From contig QFPO01000006.1 in assembly GCA_003241385.1 (NCBI GenBank), positions 1 to 64,000 on the forward strand: a DNA stretch of 64,000 bases. Direction: 5' to 3'. Each line of letters begins with the position of its first letter. Position 1 is the first letter of the stretch. Under the pieces are notes generated by a model. It made no database searches. It was not told the origin of the DNA and saw only the letters and a program-made list of their open reading frames with translations. The stretch is from Rhodanobacter denitrificans. GTDB taxonomy: Bacteria > Pseudomonadota > Gammaproteobacteria > Xanthomonadales > Rhodanobacteraceae. Shown here in pieces: positions 51,766 through 60,393 of this stretch. The position numbers and the translations under genes were made by a program.

Positions 51766-53652
51766 ATGACGACGCCCTTCAGCATCGAAGACGCCCGCCA
51801 TACCTATTCGGTCCCGCACTGGAGCGAAGGCTATTTCGACGTCGGACCGCGCGGCACGATGCTCGTGCGCCCGCGCGGCGAGGACGGCCCGACCCTCGAC
51901 CTGGCCGAGGTCGTTCGCGAGGCGCGCGCGCGGGGCAGCCGTCTGCCGCTGCTGGTGCGCTTCGCCGACATCCTGAACGACCGCCGCGCGCGGCTGCAGG
52001 CGGCCTTCGCGCATGCGATGCGCGATTGGGACTACCCGGGCGGCTACACGTCGATCTATCCGATCAAGGTCAACCAGCAGCGCAACGTGGCCGGTGAGCT
52101 CGCCGCCAACGGCGGTGAGGGTTTCGGCCTGGAGGCCGGCTCCAAGCCCGAGCTGATGGCGGTGCTCGCGCTGGCGCGGCGCGGCAGCATCGTCATCTGC
52201 AACGGCTACAAGGACCGCGAGTACATCCGCCTCGCGCTGATCGGCCGCAGGCTCGGACTGGAGATCTTCATCGTCATCGAGAAGCCCTCGGAACTGCGCT
52301 ACGTGATCGAGGAAGCCGCCGCGCTCGGCGTCGAGCCGCTGCTCGGCGTGCGCATGCGCCTGAAGAGCCTGGGCGCCGGCAAGTGGCAGAACTCCGGCGG
52401 CGACAAGGCCAAGTTCGGCCTGACGCCGCGCCAGCTGCTGACGCTGATCGACGAGCTGAAGGCCGCCGGCCTGTCCGACACGCTCAAGCTGCTGCATTTC
52501 CACATGGGCTCGCAGATGTCCAACGTGCGCGACATCGCGCGCGGCATGCGCGAGGCGGTGCGCTATTTCGTCGAGCTCTCGCAGCTCAGCCTGCCGATCC
52601 GCTACATGGACGTCGGCGGCGGCCTCGGCGTCGACTACGAAGGCACGCGCTCGCGCTCGGACTGCTCGATCAACTACGGCCTGGACCAGTACGCGTCCAG
52701 CGTCGTCGGTGCGCTCGCCGAGGCCTGCGCGACGAACGGCCTGACGCCGCCGCACGTGCTGACCGAATCGGGACGCGCGCTGACCGCGCACCACGCGGTG
52801 CTGGTCGTCAACGTCAGCGAGGTCGAGCAGGCGCCGGCCGGTTCGGTGCCGGCCGAGCGCGACGACGAGCCGGCCGTGCTGCGCCGTCTGCGCGAAGTGC
52901 ACGCCGAGATCGGCCGGCGGCCCGCGACCGAGCTCTACCACGAGGCGCAGTACCACCTGTCCGAGGGCCAGTCGCTGTACGCGCTCGGTCAGCTGTCGCT
53001 GGCCGATCGCGCGCAGCTCGACGACCTGTACTACGTGATCGTCAACGCGGTCCGCGAGCAGCTCAAGTCCGACGAGCGCTCGCACCGGCAGGTGCTCGAC
53101 GAGCTCAACGAGACCCTGGTCGACAAGTACTTCGTCAACTTCTCGGTGTTCGAGTCGGCGCCGGACATCTGGGCGATCGACCAGGTGTTTCCGATCGTGC
53201 CGATCGCGCATCTGGACCGGCGTCCCGAGCGCCGCGGCGTGATCGCCGACCTGACCTGCGATTCGGACGGCCGCATCGACCGCTACGTCGACGCCGACGG
53301 CATCGACGTCAGCCTGCCGCTGCACGCGGTCGCGGACGGCGAGCCGTATCTGCTCGGCCTGTTCATGGTCGGCGCGTATCAGGAAACGCTCGGCGACATC
53401 CACAACCTGTTCGGCGACACCGATGCGGTCAACGTCCGGCTGACCGCCGACGGCTATGCGTTCTCGCATCTGCGCCGCGGCGACACCACCGACCTGATGC
53501 TCGATTACGTCGGCTACGACCTCGGCGAGCTGCGTGCAGCGTATCGCGACAAGATCGCGGCGGCCGGTCTGTCGGGCGCGCCGGCCATGGCGATCGAGGC
53601 GGCGCTGGAGGCCGGACTGACCGGCTATACCTATCTGGCCGAAGACGCCTGA
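51766..53652 (+). CDS. speA: biosynthetic arginine decarboxylase
   Basis: 628 residues, the alanine-racemase-fold PLP decarboxylase of the SpeA type. YPIKVNQQRNVAGEL holds the PLP lysine. LHFHMGSQMSNVRDI and YMDVGGGLGVDYEGT are cofactor loops, and HVLTESGRALTAHHAV is also present. FVNFSVFESAPDIWAIDQVFPIVPI is near the C-terminal substrate region. It forms agmatine, the first step of one route to putrescine. The downstream agmatine enzymes are not in the window. Confidence 0.94.
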   Translation: MTTPFSIEDARHTYSVPHWSEGYFDVGPRGTMLVRPRGEDGPTLDLAEVVREARARGSRLPLLVRFADILNDRRARLQAAFAHAMRDWDYPGGYTSIYPIKVNQQRNVAGELAANGGEGFGLEAGSKPELMAVLALARRGSIVICNGYKDREYIRLALIGRRLGLEIFIVIEKPSELRYVIEEAAALGVEPLLGVRMRLKSLGAGKWQNSGGDKAKFGLTPRQLLTLIDELKAAGLSDTLKLLHFHMGSQMSNVRDIARGMREAVRYFVELSQLSLPIRYMDVGGGLGVDYEGTRSRSDCSINYGLDQYASSVVGALAEACATNGLTPPHVLTESGRALTAHHAVLVVNVSEVEQAPAGSVPAERDDEPAVLRRLREVHAEIGRRPATELYHEAQYHLSEGQSLYALGQLSLADRAQLDDLYYVIVNAVREQLKSDERSHRQVLDELNETLVDKYFVNFSVFESAPDIWAIDQVFPIVPIAHLDRRPERRGVIADLTCDSDGRIDRYVDADGIDVSLPLHAVADGEPYLLGLFMVGAYQETLGDIHNLFGDTDAVNVRLTADGYAFSHLRRGDTTDLMLDYVGYDLGELRAAYRDKIAAAGLSGAPAMAIEAALEAGLTGYTYLAEDA

Positions 53653-53679
53653 GTGCGCGGCCCACCGGAAGCTTTGACG

Positions 53680-54555
53680 ATGAGCGAATTGAACGCGGGT
53701 TTCGTCGGACTCGGAGCGATGGGACGGCCGATGGCCGGCCATCTGGCGCAGGCCGGCCTGCTGCGTGCGGTCTGGACGCGCAGTGCCGACAAGGCCGAGG
53801 CGGCGGCACGCGAGTGGGCGATCGCCCCGGTCGCCGGCCTGGCCGAGCTGGCCGCGCGCTGCGAGGTGATCGCGCTGTGCGTGCCGGCCGATGCCGACGT
53901 GCTGGCCGACGTCGAGGTGATCGCACGGCATGCCGCGCCGGGTCTGGTCGTCGTCGACCATTCGACGGTGTCCTCGGTCACCGCGCAGCAGGCGCAGCGG
54001 CGCCTGCGCGAGGTCGGCGGCGACTTCGTCGACGCGCCGGTGTCCGGCGGCGTCGAGGGCGCGATCAACGGCCGGCTGTCGATCATGGTCGGCGGCGAGG
54101 CCGCGGCGATCGAGCGCGTGCGCCCGCTGCTCGCCTGCTATGCGGCCAAGATCAGCCATCTGGGCCCGGTCGGCGCCGGACAGAACGCCAAGGCGGTCAA
54201 TCAGGTGCTGGTCGCCGGCATCGCGGCGGCGGTCTGTGAGGGCCTGGCGCTCGCCGATGCGCTCGGCCTCGATGCGCAGACGCTGATCCCGACGCTGTCG
54301 GCCGGCGCCGCCGGCAACTGGTTCCTCGACAAGCGCGGCGCGACGATGCTGCGCGACGAGTTCTCGGTCGGTTTCAAGCTGGCCCTGCTGCACAAGGATC
54401 TGAAGATCGTGCGCGAACTGGCGCGCACGGCCGGCACCGACCGCAGCGTGATCGAGAAGGCCCTGGCCGACTACGCCGTCCTGATGGCGCAGGGGCACGG
54501 CGACGAGGACATCTCGGCGCTGATCCGGCTGAAGCGGCGGCCGTCCGGCGGCTGA
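53680..54555 (+). CDS. beta-hydroxyacid dehydrogenase family protein
   Basis: 291 residues from ATG 53680; a GTG at 53653 would add nine residues. The Rossmann motif is FVGLGAMGRPMAGHLAQAG. The catalytic segments are DAPVSGGVEGAINGRLSIMVGG and GAGQNAKAVNQVLVAG with the active Lys. FSVGFKLALLHKDLKIV is the C-terminal helix. It belongs to the 3-hydroxyisobutyrate/tartronate-semialdehyde reductase family. The substrate is unknown. It starts 27 bases after speA and may be transcribed with it. Confidence 0.85.
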   Translation: MSELNAGFVGLGAMGRPMAGHLAQAGLLRAVWTRSADKAEAAAREWAIAPVAGLAELAARCEVIALCVPADADVLADVEVIARHAAPGLVVVDHSTVSSVTAQQAQRRLREVGGDFVDAPVSGGVEGAINGRLSIMVGGEAAAIERVRPLLACYAAKISHLGPVGAGQNAKAVNQVLVAGIAAAVCEGLALADALGLDAQTLIPTLSAGAAGNWFLDKRGATMLRDEFSVGFKLALLHKDLKIVRELARTAGTDRSVIEKALADYAVLMAQGHGDEDISALIRLKRRPSGG

Positions 54556-54574
54556 GGCCGGTACCCGCCGGTCT

Positions 54575-54606
54575 GCAAATTCTGTGACAGAATTCACTTA
54601 ATTTGC
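54575..54606. promoter_or_regulatory. nested inverted repeats before the first GSDH gene
   Basis: An outer pair GCAAATT (54575-54581) and AATTTGC (54600-54606) encloses an inner pair AATTCTG (54578-54584) and CAGAATT (54588-54594). This is a marked AT-rich island 15-45 bases before the start codon. It probably covers the promoter and ribosome-site region and looks like a regulator site. The regulator is not known. Confidence 0.5.
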
Positions 54607-54620
54607 CTGGGAGCGTTGCC

Positions 54621-55877
54621 GTGTCCGAGCGTCCGTTCGTCCGTCTGGGGCTGGCGTTGTGCATCGGCATCGGCTGGGCGGGCGCCGCCTGCGCCCAGAT
54701 ACCGGCCGATCTGACGCTCGAGCCGGTCGTCACCTCCGGCCTGACCAATCCGACCGCGATCGCCAGTCCGCGCGACGGCAGCGGCCGTATGTTCATCCTC
54801 GAGCGTGAAGGCCGGATTCGCGTGCTGACGGCCGGTGGCGGCCTGCTGCCGACGCCTTTCTACACGCGCGAGGTCAACACCGGCGACGTCGAGCAAGGCC
54901 TGCTCGGCATCGCGTTCGATCCGGCGTTCGCCAGCAACGGCACGCTCTACATCGTCTACGGCGGCTCGGCCGCCGAGCAGCGCGGCCTGATCCTGCGCCG
55001 CCTGGTCGCGAGCAATCCGGCCGCCAACGTGTTCTCGGGCAGCGAGGCGCGCGTGCTGCGCATCGCGGATCTGAGCTACAACCACAACGGCGGCGACATC
55101 CACTTCGGCGCCGACGGCTATCTGTACTGGAGCACCGGCTCCGGCGGCGGCGAACCGAACGAACACGGCCATGCGCAGACGCTCGACAACCTGCTCGGCA
55201 AGATCCTGCGGCTCGACGTGCGCACGCCGGCGGCCTCGGCCTCGGCCGGCATGTGCGGCGCGGCGACCGGCCAGCCGGCCGAGTACTCGATTCCGGGCGG
55301 CAATCCATTCACCGGCAGCGGGCAGTGCGCCGAGATCTGGCTGTACGGGCTGCGCAATCCGTGGCGTTTCAGCATCGACCGCACGACCGGCGATCTGTGG
55401 ATCGGCGACGTCGGCGTCAATCGCGAGGAGATCGACCGCTACGTCGCCGGCGGCAACCGCAATTTCGGCTATCCGGTCTGTCAGGCCAGCCAGTACTACC
55501 CGCCGACCGGCAGCAACGACTGCCCGGCCCAGACCGGCACGGCGCCGCCGGTCTTCGAGTATCCCGGCGGCCAGAACCTGCGCTGCGCGATCACCGGCGG
55601 CGTCCGCTATCGCGGCCCGATCGTCGGCCTGCGCGGCGTCTACGTGTTCGGCGACTCGTGCTCGAGCGAAGTGCTGCTCGGCAGCCAGGGCGGCGGCGGC
55701 AGCTGGACCTATGCGCCGTTCCCGTCCGGCATCGCGCCCGGTTACGGCACCGTCGCCGCGTTCGGCGAGGCCGAGGACGGCCAGCTGTACCTGGTCGACC
55801 ACCAGGACGGCCGCATCTATCGCTTCCGTTCCGACGAGAAAGGCGACGACACGATCTTCAGCTCCGGCTTCGAATAG
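54621..55877 (+). CDS. secreted glucose/sorbosone-dehydrogenase-like protein A
   Basis: 418 residues from GTG 54621 behind GGGAG; a TTG at 54603 is less likely. A signal peptide (FVRLGLALCIGIGWAGAACA) leads into a six-bladed beta-propeller of the GSDH/YliI family: TNPTAIASPRDGSGRMFILEREGRIRVL, LLGIAFDPAFASNGTLYIVY, NHNGGDIHFGADGYLYWSTG and ENPWRF-like GLRNPWRFSIDRTTGDLWIGDVG. Relatives are PQQ-dependent or metal-dependent sugar dehydrogenases, but many have no proven activity. Several paired cysteines suggest disulfides. The chain ends DDTIFSSGFE, the shared tail. It is followed about 300 bases later by a paralogue. Confidence 0.85.
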   Translation: MSERPFVRLGLALCIGIGWAGAACAQIPADLTLEPVVTSGLTNPTAIASPRDGSGRMFILEREGRIRVLTAGGGLLPTPFYTREVNTGDVEQGLLGIAFDPAFASNGTLYIVYGGSAAEQRGLILRRLVASNPAANVFSGSEARVLRIADLSYNHNGGDIHFGADGYLYWSTGSGGGEPNEHGHAQTLDNLLGKILRLDVRTPAASASAGMCGAATGQPAEYSIPGGNPFTGSGQCAEIWLYGLRNPWRFSIDRTTGDLWIGDVGVNREEIDRYVAGGNRNFGYPVCQASQYYPPTGSNDCPAQTGTAPPVFEYPGGQNLRCAITGGVRYRGPIVGLRGVYVFGDSCSSEVLLGSQGGGGSWTYAPFPSGIAPGYGTVAAFGEAEDGQLYLVDHQDGRIYRFRSDEKGDDTIFSSGFE

Positions 55878-56181
55878 GCCGGTATGATCGCCCGGCCGGC
55901 ATCGCCGGCGCGATCTGAGTCACACTTGCGCACCAGCGTGGTGGCGAGGGTCGGGTGCAAGCGGTAGAAACCGTTGTGTCTTCGGCTCGGCGCAGTGGAT
56001 CGATGATCATGCGAACGTCTCTGCGGCATCGTGCGACCCGTGTGGTCGCGCCGGAGCGGCGCATCGCGTCCGCGCGTGGTCCTGCCGTTTTCGCGCAGGA
56101 CCGGCATCGCGTCGCGGTGCGGCTCGCCGAACGCCTCGCCGCCGTGAAGGCGGCCCTCTTTTCCTCGATGGAGTACGTTTC
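55878..56181. other. spacer between the two GSDH paralogues
   Basis: 304 bases with a small GCCGGC/GCCGGC hairpin after the stop codon but no strong terminator. A 79-codon plus-strand frame (55955-56194) overlaps the next gene start and has an Arg/Val/Ala-rich translation with no motif, so I do not call it. The last bases hold GGAG for the downstream gene. Confidence 0.35.
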
Positions 56182-57501
56182 ATGCGCAAGATGATTGGAC
56201 TGCTCGCAGCAGCACTGGTCGGCGCCGCTGCCGTGACCGGCGCGGCCGCCCAGGACATCCCCGGCGTCACGCTGACCCAGATCCCCGGTTCCTACTCGGC
56301 CCCGGTCGCGCTGCGCGCGCCGCACGATGGCAGCGGCCGCCTGTTCATCGTCAAGCAGGGCGGCGAGATCCGCGTGTTCAAGGACGGTGCGATGCTGGCG
56401 ACGCCGTTCGTCACGGTGCCGGTCAACTACTCCGGCGAGTCGGGCCTGCTGGGCCTGGCCTTCCATCCGAACTTCGGCAAGCCCGATCTGCCGCACAACA
56501 CCGAGTTCTACGTGTTCTACACGCGCCCGACCGGCGATCCGCGCCTGGGCTCGTCGCCGGACCAGGTGGTCGCGCGCTACACGGTTCCGACCTACGATTC
56601 GGACGTCGCCGACCCGACCGGCACCATCGTGCTGCGCATCCCGGATCTGGCGAGCAACCACAACGGTGGCGACATCCACTTCGGCCCCGACGGCTATCTG
56701 TACATCTCCTCGGGCGACAGCGGCGCACAGAACAATCCGTACCACTTCGCCGAGTGCCTGTGGAAGAAGCCGGCGACCTCGGCGAGCGCTTGCGGCGACA
56801 GCGGCGGCACCCAGTACTACCTGCTCGGCAAGATCCTGCGCATCGACGTCGACAACCGCGGCGGCACGGTCGACGCGGAGATGTGCGGCTCCAACGGTAT
56901 CGCGCCGGCCGAGTACTCGATTCCGACCAGCAATCCGCACGCCTCGACCAGCAACACCTGTGACGAGATCTGGGCGCACGGCTTCCGCAACCCGTGGCGC
57001 ATGAGCTTCGACCGCGGTACCGGCGATCTGGTCATCGGCGACGTCGGCCAGAACCAGTACGAGGAGATCACCGTGCAGCCGGCTGGCGTCGGCGGCGGCG
57101 ATCACGGCTGGAGCCGCTGCGAGGGCCGCCACTACTTCGACGCATCCGGCTCCGGCACGACCTGTCCGGCCACGACCGGCACGATCGCCCCGGCGATCGA
57201 GTACAGCCATTCCAACGGCTGCGCGGTCAGCGGCGGCTACGTCTACCGCGGTCCGGCGACGGCGTTCCACGGCACCTACTTCTACGGCGACTCGTGCTCG
57301 AGCGCGCTGTGGTACGCGACCGCATCGGGTGCGGTCTGGGACGCCGACGGCATCCATCAGACCAGCTCGGCCAGCGGCAGCATCTACGGCTTCGGCGAGG
57401 ACGAGGCCGGCAATGTCTACATCACGCGTTCCAACGGCTCGGTCTGGCGCATCGACATCGAACACGACGAAGACGTGATCTTCGCCGACGACTTCGAGTG
57501 A
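56182..57501 (+). CDS. secreted glucose/sorbosone-dehydrogenase-like protein B
   Basis: 439 residues from ATG 56182 (GGAG eight bases upstream). A signal peptide (MIGLLAAALVGAAAVTGAAA, cleavage before QDIP) is followed by the same propeller as protein A: SAPVALRAPHDGSGRLFIVK, GLLGLAFHPNFG, SNHNGGDIHFGPDGYLYISSG, HGFRNPWRMSFDRGTGDLVIG. It also has an extra loop (about residues 180-215) and cysteines as in A. It ends EDVIFADDFE, matching the tail of A and of the BNR protein. Paralogous tandem genes suggest duplication. The sugar substrate and cofactor are not known. Confidence 0.87.
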   Translation: MRKMIGLLAAALVGAAAVTGAAAQDIPGVTLTQIPGSYSAPVALRAPHDGSGRLFIVKQGGEIRVFKDGAMLATPFVTVPVNYSGESGLLGLAFHPNFGKPDLPHNTEFYVFYTRPTGDPRLGSSPDQVVARYTVPTYDSDVADPTGTIVLRIPDLASNHNGGDIHFGPDGYLYISSGDSGAQNNPYHFAECLWKKPATSASACGDSGGTQYYLLGKILRIDVDNRGGTVDAEMCGSNGIAPAEYSIPTSNPHASTSNTCDEIWAHGFRNPWRMSFDRGTGDLVIGDVGQNQYEEITVQPAGVGGGDHGWSRCEGRHYFDASGSGTTCPATTGTIAPAIEYSHSNGCAVSGGYVYRGPATAFHGTYFYGDSCSSALWYATASGAVWDADGIHQTSSASGSIYGFGEDEAGNVYITRSNGSVWRIDIEHDEDVIFADDFE

Positions 57502-57509
57502 TCCGCAAA

Positions 57510-57565
57510 GCGGTCCCGGCGCTGCCGGGACCGCAGTCGGCGTCACGCGCAGCGCGCGTGACGCC
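57510..57565 (+). terminator. tandem perfect hairpins after GSDH B
   Basis: The first stem is GCGGTCCCGGC (57510-57520) with GCCGGGACCGC (57524-57534) around GCT. The second is GGCGTCACGCGC (57539-57550) with GCGCGTGACGCC (57554-57565) around AGC. Both are perfect with three-base loops and only four bases between them. There is no T tract, so they may be stability or attenuating elements. The remaining bases to 57773 show nothing further. Confidence 0.6.
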
Positions 57566-57773
57566 GCTCGGCACGCCACGACACGCAGGACACGCTCACG
57601 CTGACTGCATCGACGTCGGCGCGATCGATGTCTGATGCAGCCGACCTCAATCGGTCAGATCTTGGCGCCGGGCGATCGGTTGACCCGCCCGGTATCCGTC
57701 ACGGCGTCGTCGACGACCTGCTCGAACCTGGCCGGCACATCCGGCTGGCCATGGCGCAGCGACCCGTGCAGGG

Positions 57774-58397
57774 CTACTGCGCGTTTTCCTTCAGCGCGAT
57801 CGCATTGATGCCGTTGTCGGCGAGCGCGCGCTTGGCTTCCTCGAGTTCGCTGGCGCTCGGATATGGGCCGAGGCGGACCCGGTTCCAGGTCTTGCCGTTG
57901 ATCGAGACCGGCTGCACCTGCGCGACGAAACCGAGCAGGGCCAGCTTGGCCTTGACCTCGTCGGCCGCGCGCGCGTCGGGATAGGAACCGGTCTGCAGCA
58001 TGTAGCGCGTGCCCGACGTTGCCGGTGCGGTCGACGGCGCCGCCGGCTGCTGTGCCTGTGCGGCCTTGGCCTGCTGCTCGGCGCGCGCGCGCGCGGTCAG
58101 CTCGGCGTCCGGGATCACGACCTCCTTCTCGGGCAGCACCTGGTAGAAGTCGTAGGTCTTGCGCGGTTTGCCCTTGCCGTCGTCGGCGATGCCGGCATCG
58201 CCGGCACGCGGCGCGGTCGCCTCGGGGTTGGGCTGCGGCAGGTTCTGCTTGCGCAGCAGCGGTGCCCAGTCCTTGCCGAGCACGACCAGCATCAGGCCGA
58301 TGCCGAGCAGCATGCCGAGGCCGACCCAGACCCAGACCGGCCAGGCCGACCGCGACGGGCCGCGCGTGGCTTGTTTTCCCTTGCGCCGAGTCGCCAT
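57774..58397 (-). CDS. SPOR-domain membrane protein (FtsN-like)
   Basis: 207 residues from ATG 58397, overlapping the argS stop (TAATG). The cytoplasmic start is basic (MATRRKGKQATRGPSRSAW), followed by one transmembrane helix (about 18-41), a linker rich in Pro/Gln/Ala (about 45-125), and a C-terminal SPOR domain (about 128-203; YMLQTGSYPDARAADEVKAK, WNRVRLGPYPSASELEEAKR). SPOR domains bind denuded peptidoglycan at the septum. By architecture and by its place after argS it matches the FtsN/DedD-type proteins often found there in Gammaproteobacteria. Confidence 0.85.
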   Translation of the reverse strand: MATRRKGKQATRGPSRSAWPVWVWVGLGMLLGIGLMLVVLGKDWAPLLRKQNLPQPNPEATAPRAGDAGIADDGKGKPRKTYDFYQVLPEKEVVIPDAELTARARAEQQAKAAQAQQPAAPSTAPATSGTRYMLQTGSYPDARAADEVKAKLALLGFVAQVQPVSINGKTWNRVRLGPYPSASELEEAKRALADNGINAIALKENAQ

Positions 58398-60124
58398 TAC
58401 ACGGTCTCCGCGGCCGTCAGGCCGACCGAATCGTCGCGCAGCATCGCCTCCGGCGCCGACAGGCCGAGCAGGTCGAGCCCGTTCGCGAGCACCTGACGCG
58501 TGCCTTCGGCGAGGCCGAGCCGCGCATCGCGCAGGTCGGCGTCGTCGACGATGAAGTGATGCGAGTTGTACCAGGCGTGGAACGCCGCCGCGAGATCGCG
58601 CAGATACTGAGCGACCAGCTGTGGATCCAGATGCAGCGCCGCGGCCTCGACGACTTCGGGGAAGCGCGACAGCTCCAGCAGCAGCGCCTGCTCGTGCGGT
58701 TCGGTGAGCCGGTCCAGATGCGCCAGGCCGTTCGGCCGGTCCCAGCTCAGTCCGCGCTCGGCCAGCTGGCGGCGCACGCTGCAGACGCGCGCATGCGCGT
58801 ACTGGATGTAGAACACCGGATTGTCGTTGGTCTGCGCGCGCGCCAGATCGATGTCGAAGACCAGCTGCGAATCGGTCTTGCGCGCGATCAGGAAGTAGCG
58901 CGTCGCGTCGCGGCCGACCTCGTCGATCAGGTCGCGCACGGTCACGTAGCTGCCGGCGCGCTTGGACAGCTTGACCTCCTCGCCGCCGCGCATGACCGTG
59001 ACCATCTGGTGCAGCACGTACTCCGGCCAGCCCTTCGGAATGCCGATGTCGAGCGCCTGCAGACCGGCGCGCACGCGCGTGATCGTCGAATGATGGTCGG
59101 CGCCCTGCTCGTTGACGACGCGCTCGAAGCCGCGCCGCCACTTGTCGACGTGATAGGCCACGTCCGGTACGAAGTAGGTGTAGCCGCCGTCGGTCTTGCG
59201 CATGACGCGGTCCTTGTCGTCACCGAAGTCGGTGGTCTTCAGCCAGAGCGCGCCGTCCTGCTCGTAGGTGTGACCGGCTGCGATCAGGTTGCGCACGGTC
59301 GCCTCGACCTTGCCGTCGGCGTATAGCGAGGACTCGAGAAAGTAGACGTCGAAGACCACGCCGAACGCGCGCAGGTCCAGGTCCTGCTCGCGGCGCAGCC
59401 AGGCCACGGCAAAACGCCGGATTGCGTCGAGATCGTCGCTGTCGGCGGCGCCGGCGACGTCCTGACCGTCGGCGTGCACGGTCGCGCCGGCCATGTAGTC
59501 GCGCGCGACGTCGACGATGTAGTCACCGCGGTAGCCGTCCGCCGGCCAGTCGGCGTGGTCGGGCGTCAGCCCGCGGCTGCGCGCCTGCACCGACAGCGCG
59601 AGATTGGCGATCTGCGCGCCGGCGTCGTTGTAGTAGAACTCGCGCGTCACCGCCCAGCCGTTGGCCTGCAGCACGCGCGCCAGGCTGTCGCCGACCGCGG
59701 CGCCGCGACCGTGGCCGACGTGCAGCGGTCCGGTCGGGTTGGCCGAGACGAACTCGATCTGGACCCGGCGTCCGCGGCCGCTGCCGTTGCGCCCGTAGCC
59801 GTCGCCGCGCTCGAGGATCGTGCGCAGCTCCTGGGTGTACGCGCTGCCGTCCAGCGCGATGTTGATGAAGCCGGGGCCGGCGATGTCGAGGCGCGCGATG
59901 CCGGCGCGCGCCGGCAGCGCCGCGACGATCGCGGCAGCCAGGTCGCGCGGCTTGCTGCCGGCCGCCTTGGCCAGCAGCAGGGCCGCATTGGTCGCGAAAT
60001 CGCCGTGGTCGCGGCTCTTGGTGCGCTCGACGACGAAGTCGGGGAGGTCGCCGGCAGGCAACGAGCCTCCGGCCTGCAGGGCGGTCAGCGCCTGAAGGAT
60101 CCAGTCACGCAGGTCTTGTTTCAC
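58397..60124 (-). CDS. argS: arginyl-tRNA synthetase
   Basis: 575 residues from GTG 60124, the start that gives the conserved KQDLRDWILQAL N-terminus; the longer 60274 reading is unlikely. It has the N-terminal Add-1 domain, then EFVSANPTGPLHVGHGRGAAVGD carrying the HIGH signature. EVKLSKRAGSYVTVRDLIDEVG includes the KMSK-like loop, and the C-terminal DALR anticodon-binding domain follows. It charges tRNA-Arg. The SPOR gene follows directly. Confidence 0.95.
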   Translation of the reverse strand: MKQDLRDWILQALTALQAGGSLPAGDLPDFVVERTKSRDHGDFATNAALLLAKAAGSKPRDLAAAIVAALPARAGIARLDIAGPGFINIALDGSAYTQELRTILERGDGYGRNGSGRGRRVQIEFVSANPTGPLHVGHGRGAAVGDSLARVLQANGWAVTREFYYNDAGAQIANLALSVQARSRGLTPDHADWPADGYRGDYIVDVARDYMAGATVHADGQDVAGAADSDDLDAIRRFAVAWLRREQDLDLRAFGVVFDVYFLESSLYADGKVEATVRNLIAAGHTYEQDGALWLKTTDFGDDKDRVMRKTDGGYTYFVPDVAYHVDKWRRGFERVVNEQGADHHSTITRVRAGLQALDIGIPKGWPEYVLHQMVTVMRGGEEVKLSKRAGSYVTVRDLIDEVGRDATRYFLIARKTDSQLVFDIDLARAQTNDNPVFYIQYAHARVCSVRRQLAERGLSWDRPNGLAHLDRLTEPHEQALLLELSRFPEVVEAAALHLDPQLVAQYLRDLAAAFHAWYNSHHFIVDDADLRDARLGLAEGTRQVLANGLDLLGLSAPEAMLRDDSVGLTAAETV

Positions 60125-60183
60125 GATGGGAGCCGTTCGAAGAAGCGGCCCTATTGTAGGGCAGGGACCACGGATCGCGATCC

Positions 60184-60368
60184 TGTGGATAAGTCTGTGG
60201 GTGAGTGCGGAGAATCGAGGCGATTCAGAGGTTCGCCGATGGCCGGCTTCGCGAATCCGCCGACATTTCAGCAATAAAACCGTTAGATTTCATATTATTA
60301 CAAGCAACTTCGCGAAACCGCATGTGAAGTGGCGTGAAAGTCACGGAGCGGGGCCGGTTTGTGAATAA
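60184..60368. promoter_or_regulatory. AT-rich leader with DnaA-box-like sites and TTCGCGAA pair
   Basis: In the 269-base gap before argS, TGTGGATAA (60184-60192) is a perfect inverse DnaA box (TTATCCACA) and TGTGAATAA (60360-60368) a one-base variant. Between them lies the most AT-rich patch of the area (60265-60305, TTTCATATTATTAC). CTTCGCGAA-x-CCGC occurs twice (palindromes at 60248-60255 and 60309-60316), 61 bases apart. The argS promoter should lie here. Whether DnaA or another factor binds is not known. Confidence 0.4.
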
Positions 60369-60393
60369 GTGCGGCGGCGTTCGCGCGACATCG

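Noticed and set aside
50758..53652. Complete putrescine-to-spermidine pathway
   Set aside because: Only speE and speA are present; agmatine-processing enzymes and speD are not in the window.
55955..56194. 79-codon frame between the GSDH genes
   Set aside because: It overlaps the real start of the next gene, lacks a ribosome site and has no motif.
60184..60368. Chromosome or plasmid replication origin
   Set aside because: Only two DnaA-like boxes are present, with no dnaA, dnaN, gidA or rep gene. The neighbours (argS, radC, coaBC) are not origin genes.
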